From the NCBI GenBank assembly GCA_947069175.1, contig CAMTDV010000022.1:34597476-34661475 (forward strand): a stretch of 64,000 nucleotides of DNA. Direction: 5' to 3'. The stretch is from Scalesia atractyloides. Lineage: Eukaryota > Streptophyta > Magnoliopsida > Asterales > Asteraceae. The position numbers and the translations under genes are program-made. Shown piece after piece: positions 11,311-23,932 of the stretch (positions are counted from its first letter, which is position 1; every line of letters starts with the position of its first letter). Under the pieces are notes generated by a model that had not been told where the DNA came from, did not search any database, and worked only from the letters and a program-made list of their open reading frames with translations.

Positions 11311-12548
11311 TGATGGATTTGTGAGATGTCTTTAAACTTAAGAAATCTTAGAAACAAATACGTTCGAAAATTTTAACTTTTCTCAAAAAACGTGCCCCTT
11401 TTTGATTAAAAACAGTGCAAGAATTTAAAAATAAGCTTAAGAAAAATGAAAAATTGCAATCTGGATCCTGAAAGTTGTTTTTTTTTTTGGTCCGGAAACC
11501 TCCTTTTTCACACAAAATTTATGCTAACTGACTTGAATCCAATGACTTTCCTGCAAAAGATCATACTAGTAACATTTCGTTCGTTTGAGATATAATATTG
11601 GATATATTAAATAATTAAGGCACAAGAAAAACTGTCAGTATGCTTGTCATTTTAAATCCATGCACCTATCTTTCAACATGCGATCGGAGAGCCTTTTTAT
11701 CATGTTGCATTAATATTGACAAGAACTTCAATTGATCCCCACTCATGCTGAAACAGTCAGAATGTTGTGCCCGTGAGTCCCACGTCAGGACATACCCCCG
11801 TGATCAAGGTATGCGCAAAAATTCCTCATAACAGGTGAATATACTGACTTCATTCGTTTTTGAGATTTCAACGTTAGACAGTTGGTGTTCAGGTTAGTAC
11901 TTCCGTACAGCAGAGAGACCAAGGTCTAACGAGGGCTATGACAGATACCATATGCAGTACGATTTAAGCACTTGAATGATTCTCAATGAGAGATTCATTT
12001 GTGTAGGGTATTGGCCGCATAGGCTCTTTTAGAAAAGATATCATAGTTGTGTCTAGGTCAGCATATATCTGATGCAGCAGAAGAGCAACTATGATATCCC
12101 CGAATGATTAGCCAATATAAAGACCCGAAATCTCAGACTTTGGCAATCTATCAATGCAAGATTTAAGACCAATAAGCCATACGCCGCAACGTGTTACCCG
12201 CAAGTTGCACAACATTGTGGATATTCAGAATTCTTGTGTGATCATTAGAGTTTGTCTCCGTTTCGCAGTTTACTTTAAGGTATTGCTGAATCTACCGACA
12301 TGTTGTTGCTTGAGGCCTTAATCTTTTTTTACGTCAGAACAAAAGTGTTAGCAGTTTTTTTTCGTGCAGGTGCCAAAGAAAAGATTCAGTCTCAACAATA
12401 TTTTCTGGAAAACTTCCTCCCTTAAAAAATTTTATTTTCGAGAATCCATTGCTTGAAAAGAAATTTTAACTTTGCAGAAAATCTTTTTGCTGGGCACATT
12501 TTATGAGATTGTTATTTATTATGAAAACCAGTTTTTTTTTACCAAAAG
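11311..12548 (-). other. Non-coding spacer after copia RNase H
   Basis: About 1.2 kb with no recognisable coding frame, between the end of the pol remnant and the internal promoter candidate. It may include the 3' UTR of the gag-pol transcript. Confidence 0.5.
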
Positions 12549-14032
12549 TCAGTTCCACTCAAGGAAGTTCACCATTTCCAACCAGGTTACCAACTGGTTG
12601 AATCGAGCTTTATCGAAGGCTTTCGTAAATATATCAGCTTTTTGTTGCACTGAATCCACTAGCACCACTTGGATGTATCCTTTCTCGTAAGCATCTCTAA
12701 TCGCATGAATGCGAATTTCGATGTGTTTCGTTCTGGAGTGGTGGATAGGATTCTTCACAATCCCCAGCACGCTTCATTGTCGATGAATATTGGAGTCTTC
12801 ATGATGTTGATCCTATAATCCAACAACTGATTTTGTATCCAAAGGACTTGTGAACAGCAACTGTAAGCTGCCGTGTATTCAGCCTAAGCAGTAGATGTAG
12901 AGACTATTGTCTGCTTTTTGCTATGCCAAGAAATAAGACGATTTCCTAAGAATTGGCAGCCTCCTGAGACAGATTTTCTGTCTACTTTGCAACCTGCATG
13001 ATCACTATCAGAGTAAGCAATTAGATCAAAATTACTATCTTTAGGATACCACAAACCAAGCTTTGGAGTTCCTTTGAGATAGCGAAAGATTCTCTTGACG
13101 GCAGCGTCATGCGATTCTTTGGGATTCGTCTGAAAGCGGGCACAGAGACAGACATCCCACATTATGTCAGGCCTACTAGCAGTCAGATACATTAACGAGC
13201 CAATCATTGAGCGATAGAGAGATTTGTTCACTGGCTTTCCTTGAAGATCTAAAGTGAGTTCCATCTGAGCAGCAAAAGGAGTGCTGGCGGATTTATAGTC
13301 ATTCATGCTATATTTCGAAAGAATATCTTTGATACACTTAGCCTGATGAATGAGGATACCATCTTTTCTTTGCTTCACTTCTAATCCTAAGAAAAATGTG
13401 AGTTCTCCCATCATACTCATCTCGAACTTCGCTTTCATCACCTTTTCAAATTCTCTGCAAAGGGCTTCATCTGTCGACCCAAAAATGATATCGTCTACGT
13501 AGATTTGAACCAACATCACATATTCTCGAATCCTTTTTGTGAAGAGAGTCATGTCTATTTTGCCTCTTGAGTATCCACACTCCAGAAGATATGTTGACAA
13601 AGTCTCGTACCATGCTCTAGGAGCTTGGTGAAGACCATAGAGAGCTTTGTCAAGCTTGTAGTATTTCATGGGAGAATGAGGATCTTCAAAACCTGGAGGT
13701 TGACAGACGTAAACTTCTTCTTTTACCTTCCCATACAGAAAGGCACTCTTTACATCCATTTGAAACACCTTAAAGTTTTTGAATGAAGCATAGGCTAAGA
13801 AGATTCTGATGGCTTATAACCGTGCAACAGGTGCAAAAACTTCCTCGTAGTCAATCCCTTCTTCCTGTCGAAACCCTTGAACCACTGATCTAGCTTTATT
13901 CTTGATAACTACACCATGATCGTCCATCTTATTATGAAACACCCACTTGGTACTAATTGGATACTTTTCGTTTGGTAGGTCAACGAGTTCCCAGACTTTA
14001 AGTTTCCGAAATTGGGCCAATTCTTCCTGCAT
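12549..14032 (-). pseudogene. Copia reverse transcriptase and RNase H
   Basis: Starts with the conserved RT entry segment (WELVDLP, ISTKWVFHNKMD, YEEVFAPVARL at 14032-13814), then a shifted frame from 13768 with FQMDVKSAFLYGKVKEEVYV, LYGLHQAPRAWYETLSTYL and the catalytic IYVDDIIFGST. RNase H begins with SDSDHAGCKVDRKSVSGG; the TSTA segment is followed by a TAG where the glutamate codon before AEY is expected. The C-terminal piece (12770-12549) keeps SRTKHIEIRIHAIRDAYEKG and QKADIFTKAF in another frame. The catalytic YVDD is intact but the reading frame is broken several times. Confidence 0.92.
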
Positions 14033-15867
14033 AACTTGTACCCAACTTGAATCTTGAATAGCTTCTTCGATATATCTTGGACAGACTGCGAAAGAAAGGC
14101 TGCATACAGTCCTGTGTTGATGGTATGTGTTTGACCACGTGTTCGAACTCCATCTTCAACAGAACCGATGACATTTTCAATTGGATGGTTTCGATTGGTC
14201 TTGTACCCTGCATTGGTGTGAGTTTCAATTTGATGAGGCAGATTAGAAAAATGTTCATTGACGTAGATAATTGGAGTTTCTTCTTCTTTGGGTGGTTCAT
14301 CCACAGCCTGCTGTGAAGAAGAATCATCATGCACGAATGCATTCGCAGCAGATGTGTCACCAATTACTTCGAACACCGGAAGAGTAGGAGAGGCAGAGGT
14401 AGGGGTGAAACGGGTAGTAAAAGGAGTAAAACCAATGTCTGAGGCATCAAACAAAGGTTCCAACAGAGTGGATTCTGTAGGTTCGGATTCAGTGATGGGT
14501 TCATCGATGCTGAAAGTATTGAATATAATATCCACGTCATAAAACCAGTTCGGAGCACTTCCAGTGTTAGTGGAGTTTCCTTCTTGAAAGTCAACGTAGT
14601 ACGATTCAATCACCATCTTGGTCTGTTTGTTGTAGACTCGATATGCTTTTTGAGAAGATGAATAGCCCATGAAGTAGCACACGTCACCGACTGCTTCAAA
14701 CTTGATGAGATTGTCCTCAGTGTTGAGAAGTGTGCATGAACACCCGAACGGTTTGAAGAAATCAATCAGAGGATTCCTTTTGAAAAGTAGTTCATAGGTT
14801 GTCTTTCCATGAGGTTTGACGATAAGAACACGATTCAAAACATAGCATGCCGTGTTGACCGCTTCAGCCCAGAAGATTATGGGAAGCTTAGAGTCGACAA
14901 GCATAGTTATTGCAGCTTCGATGGGAGTTCTGTTTTTGCGTTCTGCTACCCCATTTTGCTGAGGAGTTCTGGCAGCGCTGTATTGGAGGCGAATTCCCTT
15001 ATCTTCACAGAAGGAGACAAACGTATGATTTTTAAATTCAGAACCGTTGTCGCTTCTGATCGAGATGACTTTCAGCTTGATCACGTTTTCAACCATGGGA
15101 ATGAAGCTCTTCAGAATGGATGTCATTTTGCTTTTGGCTTCAAGAAAGAATACCCATGAAAACCGTGAGAAATCATCTGTAATCACCAAACAATAAGATC
15201 TTTTAGCTAAACTTTTAACGCTAATTGGGCCGAAAAGATCCATGTGAAGTAATTGCAGAGGGGCAGAAATCGTATTCACTACTTTGGACTTATGAGGCTT
15301 TTTATGTTGCTTTCCTTAGGCGCATGCGATACACTTTTCAGAAAAAGGAAAATCTTTCATATGTAAACCTCTTACTAGATTTAATTTTGAATGTTTATTT
15401 ATGTTCTTAAAATTCACATGCCCCAAACGCCTGTGCCACAACAGTGATTCCGATTCAGATGTTTTTGACATAAGACATGTCATTGGCTCATTTGATTTGG
15501 CATTTTCATATTTAGCACGTAGGTGTTATTTTGACGGGGAGCTCTAAGCAGGATCATCTCTTTTGGGACGGAGTAACCGGGTTTGAGGAATAAGCACTCC
15601 GTGTCATTGAACAGCACCCGATTCCTTTGTCACAGACTTGTGAAACACTCATAAGATTGTAACACAATTCTGGAACATAGTTCACATTCTCCAAAGTGAG
15701 TGCTTCTGACACGACGTCACCCATTCCGACGATTTTTCCTCCCTTTTCATCTCCGGCAAAGGATACAAAGTCACCATCAATACTCGAAAGTTGGTAAGCA
15801 GATCCTTTAGCCCGGCCATGTGCCTAGAGCAACCGCTGTCAACATGCCAGATATATTCCATGAGCAT
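13909..15867 (-). pseudogene. Copia protease and integrase
   Basis: The protease active site is seen as WHVDSGCSRHM (15867-15682). A zinc-binding pre-integrase segment follows, with KCIACA then a TAA in place of the expected lysine codon near 15316. The integrase core occupies the frame from 15279: LLHMDLFGPIS, ITDDFSRFSWVFF (first Asp), SDNGSEFKN (second Asp) and PQQNGVAERKNR (Glu), so the DDE triad is readable. After the core come a C-terminal integrase region and an acidic/Ser-Thr linker into RT, with frameshifts near 14363 and 14032. Confidence 0.9.
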
Positions 15868-16046
15868 CCAAAGCCATTTCTGAATCTTATTCTGTTATAC
15901 AACAACAACAACAAAAATATGTACAAATTAGCTAGTTTTTGGAACCCAGACTTGCTTTACATTAGTTCTATCATGATTTTGAGCAAGAGTGTTGTCTTTT
16001 CTTGTCCAAAAACAGGTTGAATCAACTATGCATTTTACTGATTTCT

Positions 16047-18959
16047 TTAAATTGTCAAATTGATCAGTAAAACTTTTAATGAGATCTTGACTAGGTTAGA
16101 AAATTTCTTGCTTTTGTAATGTTTCGCCGTATGTCCTAAATGACCACAGCGAAAACATTGTTTTTGACTCGATCTTTTCTTCCTGGGTGCTGAGTGTGAA
16201 GATGATGTATGTGATGAGAGCCTGGAGCATCTTGAGGAGTTTGATGATGTAATGTGGCTTGAATCTTTAGCTTTCTTCAGTTTCTTATTAGGATGATGTT
16301 TATCTTCAATGTCGACTTCACTGTGCTCACTGTCTGATGAGGAGCTTGATTCTTGACTTTCATCTGACCTTTCTTCATCACTTTCTGAAGTTGTTGTGCT
16401 TGAATCTTCAGGGAAATCTTTATCAGTCTCTGATGTACCTACAACTGATGGAACAAATTCTGGAATTTCCTCTGTAAGGAATTTTCCAAAACAGTTTTTC
16501 TTTAACTCTGGCACAAATACAGGAGATTCAAGCATAACATTTTCATCATTAAGAACAAATTTTAGGTCATAACCCTCAACCTTAGCAATCCCTTGGTTGT
16601 GAGCCTTAAGTGTAGGCACATTGCCATTACAGTCATCCCGAATTGTCAATTCAGGCATACCGCCATTACAGTTATCTCGAATAAAAATTTTGTTCGTCTT
16701 ATCACAGTTCCAGGCGAACCAGTTAACAGTTGAATAACTGTCGCCTAAATAGCCTATTCCTATTTTCATCCCTCCACAATCATCTTCCCCATCGCACACA
16801 TCTTCCTTACTCTCGCACAGATCTGCATTACTTTCAGAAAAGTTAGTTTTTTTCGGATTTATAAAAGATACTTTGATCCAAAAGATCATTTTTATTGATT
16901 ATGTCGTTTTTAGGATGAGGAGATGGCATAGGAACATAATTTTTGCTGTGCGGAGGAGGAAATAATTTTCTTTTGTTTCCGAATTTATCTTTATATCCAA
17001 TTCCATCCTTTATGAATGTCGGTCGTTGGCAGTTTACAATATCAACCAGTGCTTTTTGACTAATTTTCCATTTATCAATAGTGATTTGCAATTTGTTATT
17101 TTCGTTTTGTGATTTTTCTAGCTTTTCTGTCAAATCATTTATGATAAAGTCTTTTCTGAAGACAAATTACTTTAGAGTCTGCATTTCAGCTATGGTTGAA
17201 TTCAACTTTCATTGATATGCAGCCTCATTTTCTTTTAGTTCTTGATTTATTTTCAAAACCTTTTCTTTTTCCTTAATTATATCACGGTTGAGTGATTTGT
17301 AGTGTGCCACGACGTTCAAACATGGTTTTGAGCACAGCTTTGCTTTGAATTCATATGGAATGTTGTTTACCAAATCCTTATCCTCGGCTTTTGATTTCAT
17401 GGGGGTAGAGGATGTTCCAACCGCTTCATTCTTGCTGATACTGATGACTTCTTGAACAGCAGGCTTCGACTCATTCATTTAGCTTTCTGCTCTTCTCTGA
17501 GGCATGAGAGATGATGCTTTTCAAACCAGTGTCATCTTTTGGAATCTTGAAGGTTTGTTTTTCAACCCCATTTGAAGCAAACGTGGCAGCGACAGTGGTA
17601 ATCTTTGCCATGAGGGCATTGTTTACTTCTCCATTTGCCTCAGCTATCTCCTCCGACCAATCATAATCTTCCACCACTAAAGCCTTATGATTATTTTCAG
17701 CAGCATTATTATTTCCTTCAATGGCAATCAGCCTCCTTGTCTGGTTGATTTCGGTATTCTCATTCTTCAGCAACGGACACTCTCTTTTGAAGTGGCCCAA
17801 GTCTTTGTAGTTATAACATCTAAGCTTGGATTTGTCAAATCCAGCTTTTCCAAGAGCCAACCTCTTTCCCGTTTTATCTTGGAATTTCTTCAACCGTAGA
17901 GTAATCATTACCATCTGCCACTTCAGATCCATCTCCTCCATGTCGTCAAGATCTACTTGATACATGTCCTCTGCTGTGAGGAATTCTCTCATCAACTCTC
18001 CTGACATAAGCGCCTCATAGCTACTTAAGAAAGTATTAAAAAGAGCTACATGTTCTATGGAAATTTTAAGTGCTTGAGTGTCGCTGGCCACAGTGGTCTT
18101 CTCGGAAGATGACGAGGCCTTCACAGAGTTTGCGGAAGCATTTGAATAGGATTCGACAGCACTTTGGGAATTTAATCCACATAAGGTTACAGGAGCAAGA
18201 AATGCCATATTCTTGGGGACGAGGTTGCAGCAGCTTGCTAAGACGTCTTCTGAGAACATCCAGTTTGATTCATCTCTCTTTCATGATGTCAATTTCAAAG
18301 GCTTTTAAGGTGTTAATCAATTCTGAGAGAGTAACTGGAGTTGTGCTGGTGAGGAAAGTTCTCTTAATCATGATGCATTGAAGACTCCATTCTTTTGGTA
18401 GAGAATCTAGCAGCTTCTTGATCGATGCATAATTTGCAACTGGGTTTCCCACCTTCTTCATCTTGGTCAACACCCCCAGAAATCTGCTTATGTGGTCGGA
18501 CAAGATTTCGCCACGAATACTTCCAAACATATCATATTCTTTCTGCACCATGTCTCGTTTGTTCTCCCTGAGTTCCTCATTGCCTTCATAACGGTCGATT
18601 AGAGCCAACCACAGTTCATGTGACGAGGTGTATTCTTCAAACAGATTGTTATCATCCTTTGACAGAGCCATAGTAAGAGCAGCGTGAGCCCTCCGGTCAC
18701 GTTGAATGAGTGTCCTATCTTCATCTGTGAATGTTGAAGGATCTTCATTGATAGTACGGATGTCGTCACGTATTATCATGGGAACATGCGGGCCCATAGT
18801 GACTGACATCCATTGAGTATAATCGGTATACTCATAAAAGGACTTGACCCTGTTTTTCCAGCTGCTGAAATCTTCCGAAACTTTCAACTTTGGTGGCCTT
18901 GTAGCAGTTCCAGTTTCTAGTTCGGCTTGAGCAATCGGATTGAGTTGATTGCGAGACAT
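16047..18959 (-). pseudogene. Copia gag region with two zinc knuckles
   Basis: The likely start is ATG 18959 (MSRNQLNPIAQAELETG); the open frame extends upstream to 19010 but has no ATG there. The first frame (to 18270) holds a UBN2/DUF4219-like gag core (FSSWKNRVKSFYEYTDY, SSHELWLALIDRYEGNEELR). The next frame (18259-17471) contains a CCHC knuckle CYNYKDLGHFKREC, with Tyr in place of the second Cys-side residue pattern. Further fragments (17478-17209, 17133-16843) are Lys/Asn-rich. The last (16889-16047) has an acidic/serine-rich tract and a second knuckle CFRCGHLGHTAKHY, whose last Cys is changed. At least four frameshifts divide the region. Confidence 0.85.
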
Positions 18960-18978
18960 AATGGATGATTGGTGATTA

Positions 18979-19345
18979 AATACGCTGGGCTTTGGTGAAT
19001 TAGAGAACAATTACGCTCGCTAGGTGGTAAATACGCTGGACTAGAGATCAAATACGCTGCACTTTGTCCTGCAAAATGCTAAATCCGTTGGATATTCGAA
19101 AACAAGCAAAGGTTAGTTAATTTCGCTGAACACCGTGATAAAATCACTGAGGATTTGTATCATTGATTCCGAAGTCGCCTTCGATTAATTTCGCTGGTAC
19201 TATTTCGCCGACACTCTACAAATCCGTTGGTTTAATAACTAGCGTATTTGTTAAATACACAATATTCATGTTAAATGCGCCAGCTTCAAAGATAATTACG
19301 CCAACTTCAAATATATATACGCTAGCTTCAACATTAAATACGCCC
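18979..19345 (-). repeat. ACGC motif cluster in the copia pre-gag leader
   Basis: About thirteen degenerate copies of the WWTACGCYGG motif occur between the gag start and the PBS (for example aatacgctgg at 18979 and 19033, attacgctcg, atttcgctgg, atttcgccga, attacgccaa, tatacgctag). Variants at the third to fifth position (aatccgttgg, atttcgctg) look like decayed copies. Confidence 0.8.
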
Positions 19346-19590
19346 ATAAGGGTTTTAGTACGAACAAAAACCCTCTGATCACCCAAAAAACGACCAAAAA
19401 TTCATGTTTCTTTGCAGCTAAATGACCAAAATGTTTACCAAACTATTGATTAACAACCCAAAGATTAAACGCACCAGATCAAGCCATTTTAATCCCAAAA
19501 ATTTGAAAAACCATGAAACTTTGAAAACTTTTGTAAAACCTTCAAAACTTGACAAATCTTAACAAAAACTCAAACAATCAAGAGCACAAA

Positions 19591-19603
19591 GGCTCTGATA
19601 CCA
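19591..19603 (-). promoter_or_regulatory. Primer-binding site of the copia element
   Basis: Minus strand TGGTATCAGAGCC, complementary to initiator tRNA-Met, 3 nt from the LTR edge. Confidence 0.9.
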
Positions 19604-19606
19604 AAT

Positions 19607-20058
19607 TGTGAGTCCCAAAACAGATTCGGATCACAGTGGTTGATTGTTTTCACCCAAACAACTGTGGATTAGTTGTTTGAATGTGCAAATAATAAGAAAA
19701 CCAAGCAAAGAAGATGAAGAATCTTGTTTGGATCAAACAACTAGTGTTGTATATGAAATCCCAATAACATATAATCAATAACAGCATCTGGATATTCGGA
19801 TGAAAGCACAATAGCAAAAATCACAACACAAGAAGATCACCAAACTATGTCCAAGAAACTTGGACATACATGCATTTATCATCATATTTATACAAAATGA
19901 CTACCCAGCGTATTTATTAAATACGCTGGGTTGCTAAATACGCCGCGTACATACAAGTTTCACCATATTGCACTTTTGACCCTTTAACTTTGTCTAACTA
20001 GTACAAACTAGCTCAAACTATGGATAATCAAGCACCAACGGTCTCAAAAGTTCTAACA
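19607..20058 (-). repeat. Copia 5' LTR (promoter-bearing)
   Basis: Matches 7402-7847 with TG..CA ends. The minus strand contains TATAAATA at 19885-19892, a likely core promoter, immediately below a perfect palindrome at 19904-19930. Confidence 0.93.
19904..19930. promoter_or_regulatory. 27-bp palindrome built from two ACGC motifs, beside the LTR TATA box
   Basis: Arms CCCAGCGTATTT and AAATACGCTGGG are separated by 3 nt. The palindrome ends 12 nt upstream (minus strand) of the TATAAATA box. A third motif copy (aaatacgccg) follows at 19936. In the 3' LTR the same palindrome is shortened and has one base changed. Confidence 0.8.
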
Positions 20059-20063
20059 ATTTA

Positions 20064-20495
20064 TCAGTTAATTTGTAAGTTTATAAGATTGTAAACTAAT
20101 GAGTTAAATTAAGTTATTTAACTTTTTTTCAATGATATTTGAAATTATTATAAAGTAAATTAGTTAAACTGAATGGATTATATTATAACAGGATTTCTAT
20201 AAACAATTAAAACTGAAACAGTGGATTTAATATCCACCATTCTGATTTTTAATAATTTCTTTTTAAATTTCTAACTAAAAAATAAGAAAGAAACTGACTT
20301 TAAGAAAATGAAACGAAATCCCGGGTTTCCATCTTGAGACATCAGGTTCATCAAGGATACACCCCACCATTGTAAGACCATTTTCTACACATTGATTTGA
20401 TTACGAATTGTTTTTTTATTGGACATTGTTATCATGCTTAAGCCAAAAAGAAGAATACAGTGCAGCTAAAAAAAGAGGGATATAGGTCAAACCGT
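20064..20495. other. AT-rich sequence between copia and duplicated block B
   Basis: No gene seen. It is the continuation of the copia insertion site, so it probably belongs to whatever occupied 7396 before insertion (possibly the rest of the gypsy LTR). Confidence 0.4.
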
Positions 20496-21361
20496 GACCT
20501 CTCATATCTTCAAACATAACCACAACTCATTAACGCATTGCATTGTGTTTACCGATGTACTATACTGATACTGCAATTAATTTATACAAGCTTTAGTTTA
20601 GATCATCTTCATATAAGTTTTTAACCAACCTGATATCCTAGCCTACTCCCCTTAACTCGAAAAATAATTGGGTCTAACATAACGGGCATGCATTATACGT
20701 CGCAGGGAAAGCATTTGAAAAAAGAAAAATAACAAGAGATTCGTGGTTTTCAGTCAAGGATTTCGGCGTCGTCTTCGAGCTCCGACGATGGCACAATATT
20801 ACGTTCTGATTTTTTGAAAGTAGGGAGCGAGAGAGGTAAATTCTAGGGCCTTTGTGGTTTCATTTATAAAGAGGCTTGAGTTTTAAGGTTATCAGTGGGT
20901 TAAATTACATACCAAACATGTTGCGATGATTGATTAAAAAACGCATGTGAATGGAAAAGCTATATTGTGACCAGGTTCCAAATGCTTGATTATGGAAATT
21001 GAGAAATCAGATCAATTTACTTGGTGACAGATGGATCCTTGTTGTTCTTTCCATGTTTGATGATGATGGCAGTGGGTGACAAAACTGTTTTTTTTTTAAA
21101 TCACATTGAGTGTTTTTGATTTAATAAGAGCAGAGATATAGTTCAATAAATAAATGGTTTAAATTGACAACTAAAAACCCTTTAATTGTTAATTAGTATC
21201 ACGAAAAATTCAGGTGTTCAAATGTTAGGATCCGGATTTCAGAACGGGTCGGATTTTGGGAGTCCATTTTGACGGAGGTTACATTTGGTCTATAACCTAG
21301 TGACTAATATAGAATTGGCACTATGCATCTACTCTTAATAACTTCTCCCACTTCGTATTTA

Positions 21362-23264
21362 GACCACACGGTGTGGGTGTTCTTTCTCAGCGTTGTTGCC
21401 AACCAACGTCCACACACCCACATCGTCCCCCCGCGTTATTCACATCATTGTTATATGGGGTTGAAATTCTTCACCGATGTTGAGGGCAAACAGTGTACGA
21501 CATGGACGCGCATGGTTGGTTGATTCAAACAAGCCATGAACGGCTAATTTGAGCCTAAAAAAACTTTAAAATATATGTACTAACATATTTCACACCATTT
21601 TCTAAAAAATCACACACTTCATCACTTCCCAACTTCCCATTTCTCTCCCAACTTTTATATAATTGTAAAAAAAACATGGAAGGCTCCATCTTTTCTTCTT
21701 CTTCTTCATTGTCGTCGTCTGGGCTTGACAATTTAATTATATTCTCGTCAGACGATGAGGGACCGGCACTCGTAATTTCAGCAGTTCAAAAGGTGGTTCA
21801 AACTATAATGGAAGACGAAGGTTGCTCCTCGGAACCCAAGAAGAGAAAATACATATTAATTGACCGAGTCACTGCACATGATTTATTGGTAAGTGATTAT
21901 TTTTCACCGAACCCTACTTATGATGATAGTACCTTTAGACATCGATCTCGTATGAGTCGTGAATTATTTCTAAGAATATTGAACGATTTATCAAGTAAAT
22001 ATGATTTTTTCCAAAAAAAAAAGGATACGTGTGGTCGTCTAGGATTTAGCACGTTGCAAAAAGTCACAGGAGCACTTAGACAATTGGCTTATGGAACGGC
22101 TTTCGACATTATGGATGAATATATAAAAATGTCGAAACTGGTGGCGAGGAAAAGTCTCCATTATTTTTGTTAGTATCTTATCGAACTATATTTAAAAAAA
22201 TTGAGAAAACCTATGTTTAGTGACACGCAACAACTTTTGGAGTTCCATGAAGAGCGACATGGTTTCCTAGGAATGATCTATAGTTAAGATTGTATGAAAT
22301 GGGAGTGGGGAAATTGTCCAACATCGTGGGCGCGGCAACACAGTAGCAGATTTCATAAAAAACTAGCTATGATGCTCGAAGCAGTTGCATCTCAAGATCT
22401 TTGGATCTGACATGCATTCTTATGCCTGCTGGAAATAACAATAAAAATATTCTTAATCAATCACCCATTGTAAACGACCATATGAACGGTGTTGGGCCGA
22501 AAGGATTTTTTTTTGGTATCACCTGTGCGGAGTATAAATATGGTTATTATCTAACGCACGGTATATACCCGAATTGAGCTGTGTTCGTAAAATCATTTAC
22601 CCGGGAACGACGTTAGACGAAAAGCGACGTATGTTTAACGGGGCTCAAATGGCGGCACGAAAGGACGATGAACGAGCATTTAGTGTTTTGCAATCAAGAT
22701 GGTACATTTTGAAACTGCGGTGTAGAATTATGGAAAAACCTAGAATTCGAAATGTGATGTACAGTGCGTTATTTTGCATTAAATGATTTTGGAGGATGAG
22801 GGACCCACAATTTGCGAGTATTATGAGGAGACGAGTCAATCAAGCCCCAAAGAATTAAGTAATGAAGAACAAGAAGCGAATTTGAATGAAATTAAAAATA
22901 ATACAACACATCACAACCTTCGAGTGCGGATTTGGTTGAACACATTTGGAGCATTCTACGAGACGACCCTGACGAAGACGAAGAAGAAAATTAAAGTTTA
23001 TGTAATTTTTTTAATGTTATGTAGTTTTGTTAATTTATGTTCTTTATTTTTAAATTTATGTAATTAGATTTAATGTATTTTATATAATTTTTAAATTGAA
23101 CATAATAATATTAAATAGGTGACATGTGTCGAATAACGCCTTCTTCCACTCCACGCCCCTTCCCACACCCCCTTTTCCCACCACGCCACTATTCTGACGT
23201 GCGCTGACATGGCGTCCACATGTCGAATAACGGTCATTTTTCAAGCCCCCCACACCATGTGGTC
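21362..23264 (+). mobile_element. PIF/Harbinger-like DNA transposon, copy B (dead)
   Basis: Same termini as copy A (gaccacacggtgtggg / cccacaccatgtggtc) flanked by TTA (21359-21361) and TCA (23265-23267). The identical imperfect flanks in both copies confirm that the flanking DNA was duplicated together with the element. Confidence 0.8.
21676..22857 (+). pseudogene. Harbinger (HARBI1/ALP1-like) transposase, copy B
   Basis: ATG 21676 opens a 165-codon frame that joins the serine-rich leader and the DNA-binding part without the break seen in copy A. Downstream, the same stop as in copy A precedes the first catalytic Asp (DCMKWEWGNCP). The second-Asp motif reads GYYLTHGIYP, so His replaces the catalytic Asp, and a TGA follows where Trp is usual. 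The C-terminal RKDDERAFSVLQ segment is intact. Shared lesions show that the parent was dead before duplication. Confidence 0.85.
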
Positions 23265-23932
23265 TCATGAATTACATGAAGAACATGATGAAGTCACACC
23301 TTATAATCAAGTGAAAATCACCATATATCTAATCCCTCACACATGATAAGTTTGTGTATCTTTTGGATTTGTCTCTCTATCACCATAGTCAATTGTCACC
23401 ACATGCAGCATAACATGTTCGAGACCACCACCGCAAGCCTTGTCTCATTATCTCAAGGCAAGGCAATCCCTCTTCGATTACCTCCTTTTGTGACCCACCA
23501 CAATCCTTGATTATGGAGGATACTAGTTGTTTTCGACGTATGGAGAAAGATTGATAGTGGATTGTGGTGGATCAATAGGCCGCGGAGGTAGTGAAGGATT
23601 GGTGGGGAAGTCTAGTGTAATGGAATAGACATGTAGTCTCAGTTGATCTATGCTTAATTTTTAATGATGATTATCAAACTTTACCCATATCAAGAACTTA
23701 TCAATAATTACTTGATTGAATCACTATTGCGGACTAGTTTGAAATTCAGGTTGTGATTTGAACGGGGAATGTGTTGCCAATTAGAGAGAATTAATTGGGT
23801 TGTCGAAAGTGATAGAGATACGAGTGGCAATTATGTAGGAAAAAGGGACTTGATTTTTTTTTAATATTCTGTGTTAAGAAGACTTTGGGGTGAAGATAAC
23901 AAAACTTCTTTAACTTTCATACACTTTAAAAC

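Larger units (their letters stand above)
7402..20058 (-). mobile_element. 12.66 kb Ty1/copia retrotransposon (SIRE-like) with extra 3' ORF
   Basis: This is a structurally complete element: two LTRs of about 450 bp, PBS, PPT and a perfect ATTTA duplication. Reading right to left the order is LTR, leader, gag, protease, integrase, RT, RNase H (the copia order), a 2 kb spacer, an extra ORF of about 900 codons, PPT, LTR. The RT region carries MSMMGELTFFLGLEVKQ and IYVDDIIFGST, typical of the SIRE/Maximus lineage, many members of which carry an ORF after pol. All ORFs now hold frameshifts or stops. By eye the LTRs differ at roughly 15 positions, suggesting a moderately recent insertion. Confidence 0.93.
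20496..23932. repeat. Copy B of the duplicated 3.4 kb block
   Basis: Near-identical to 1-3422. It differs at the right edge, where copy B continues into ttaaaaccaaaactaatacg instead of the 61-bp inverted repeat arm of copy A. Confidence 0.9.
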
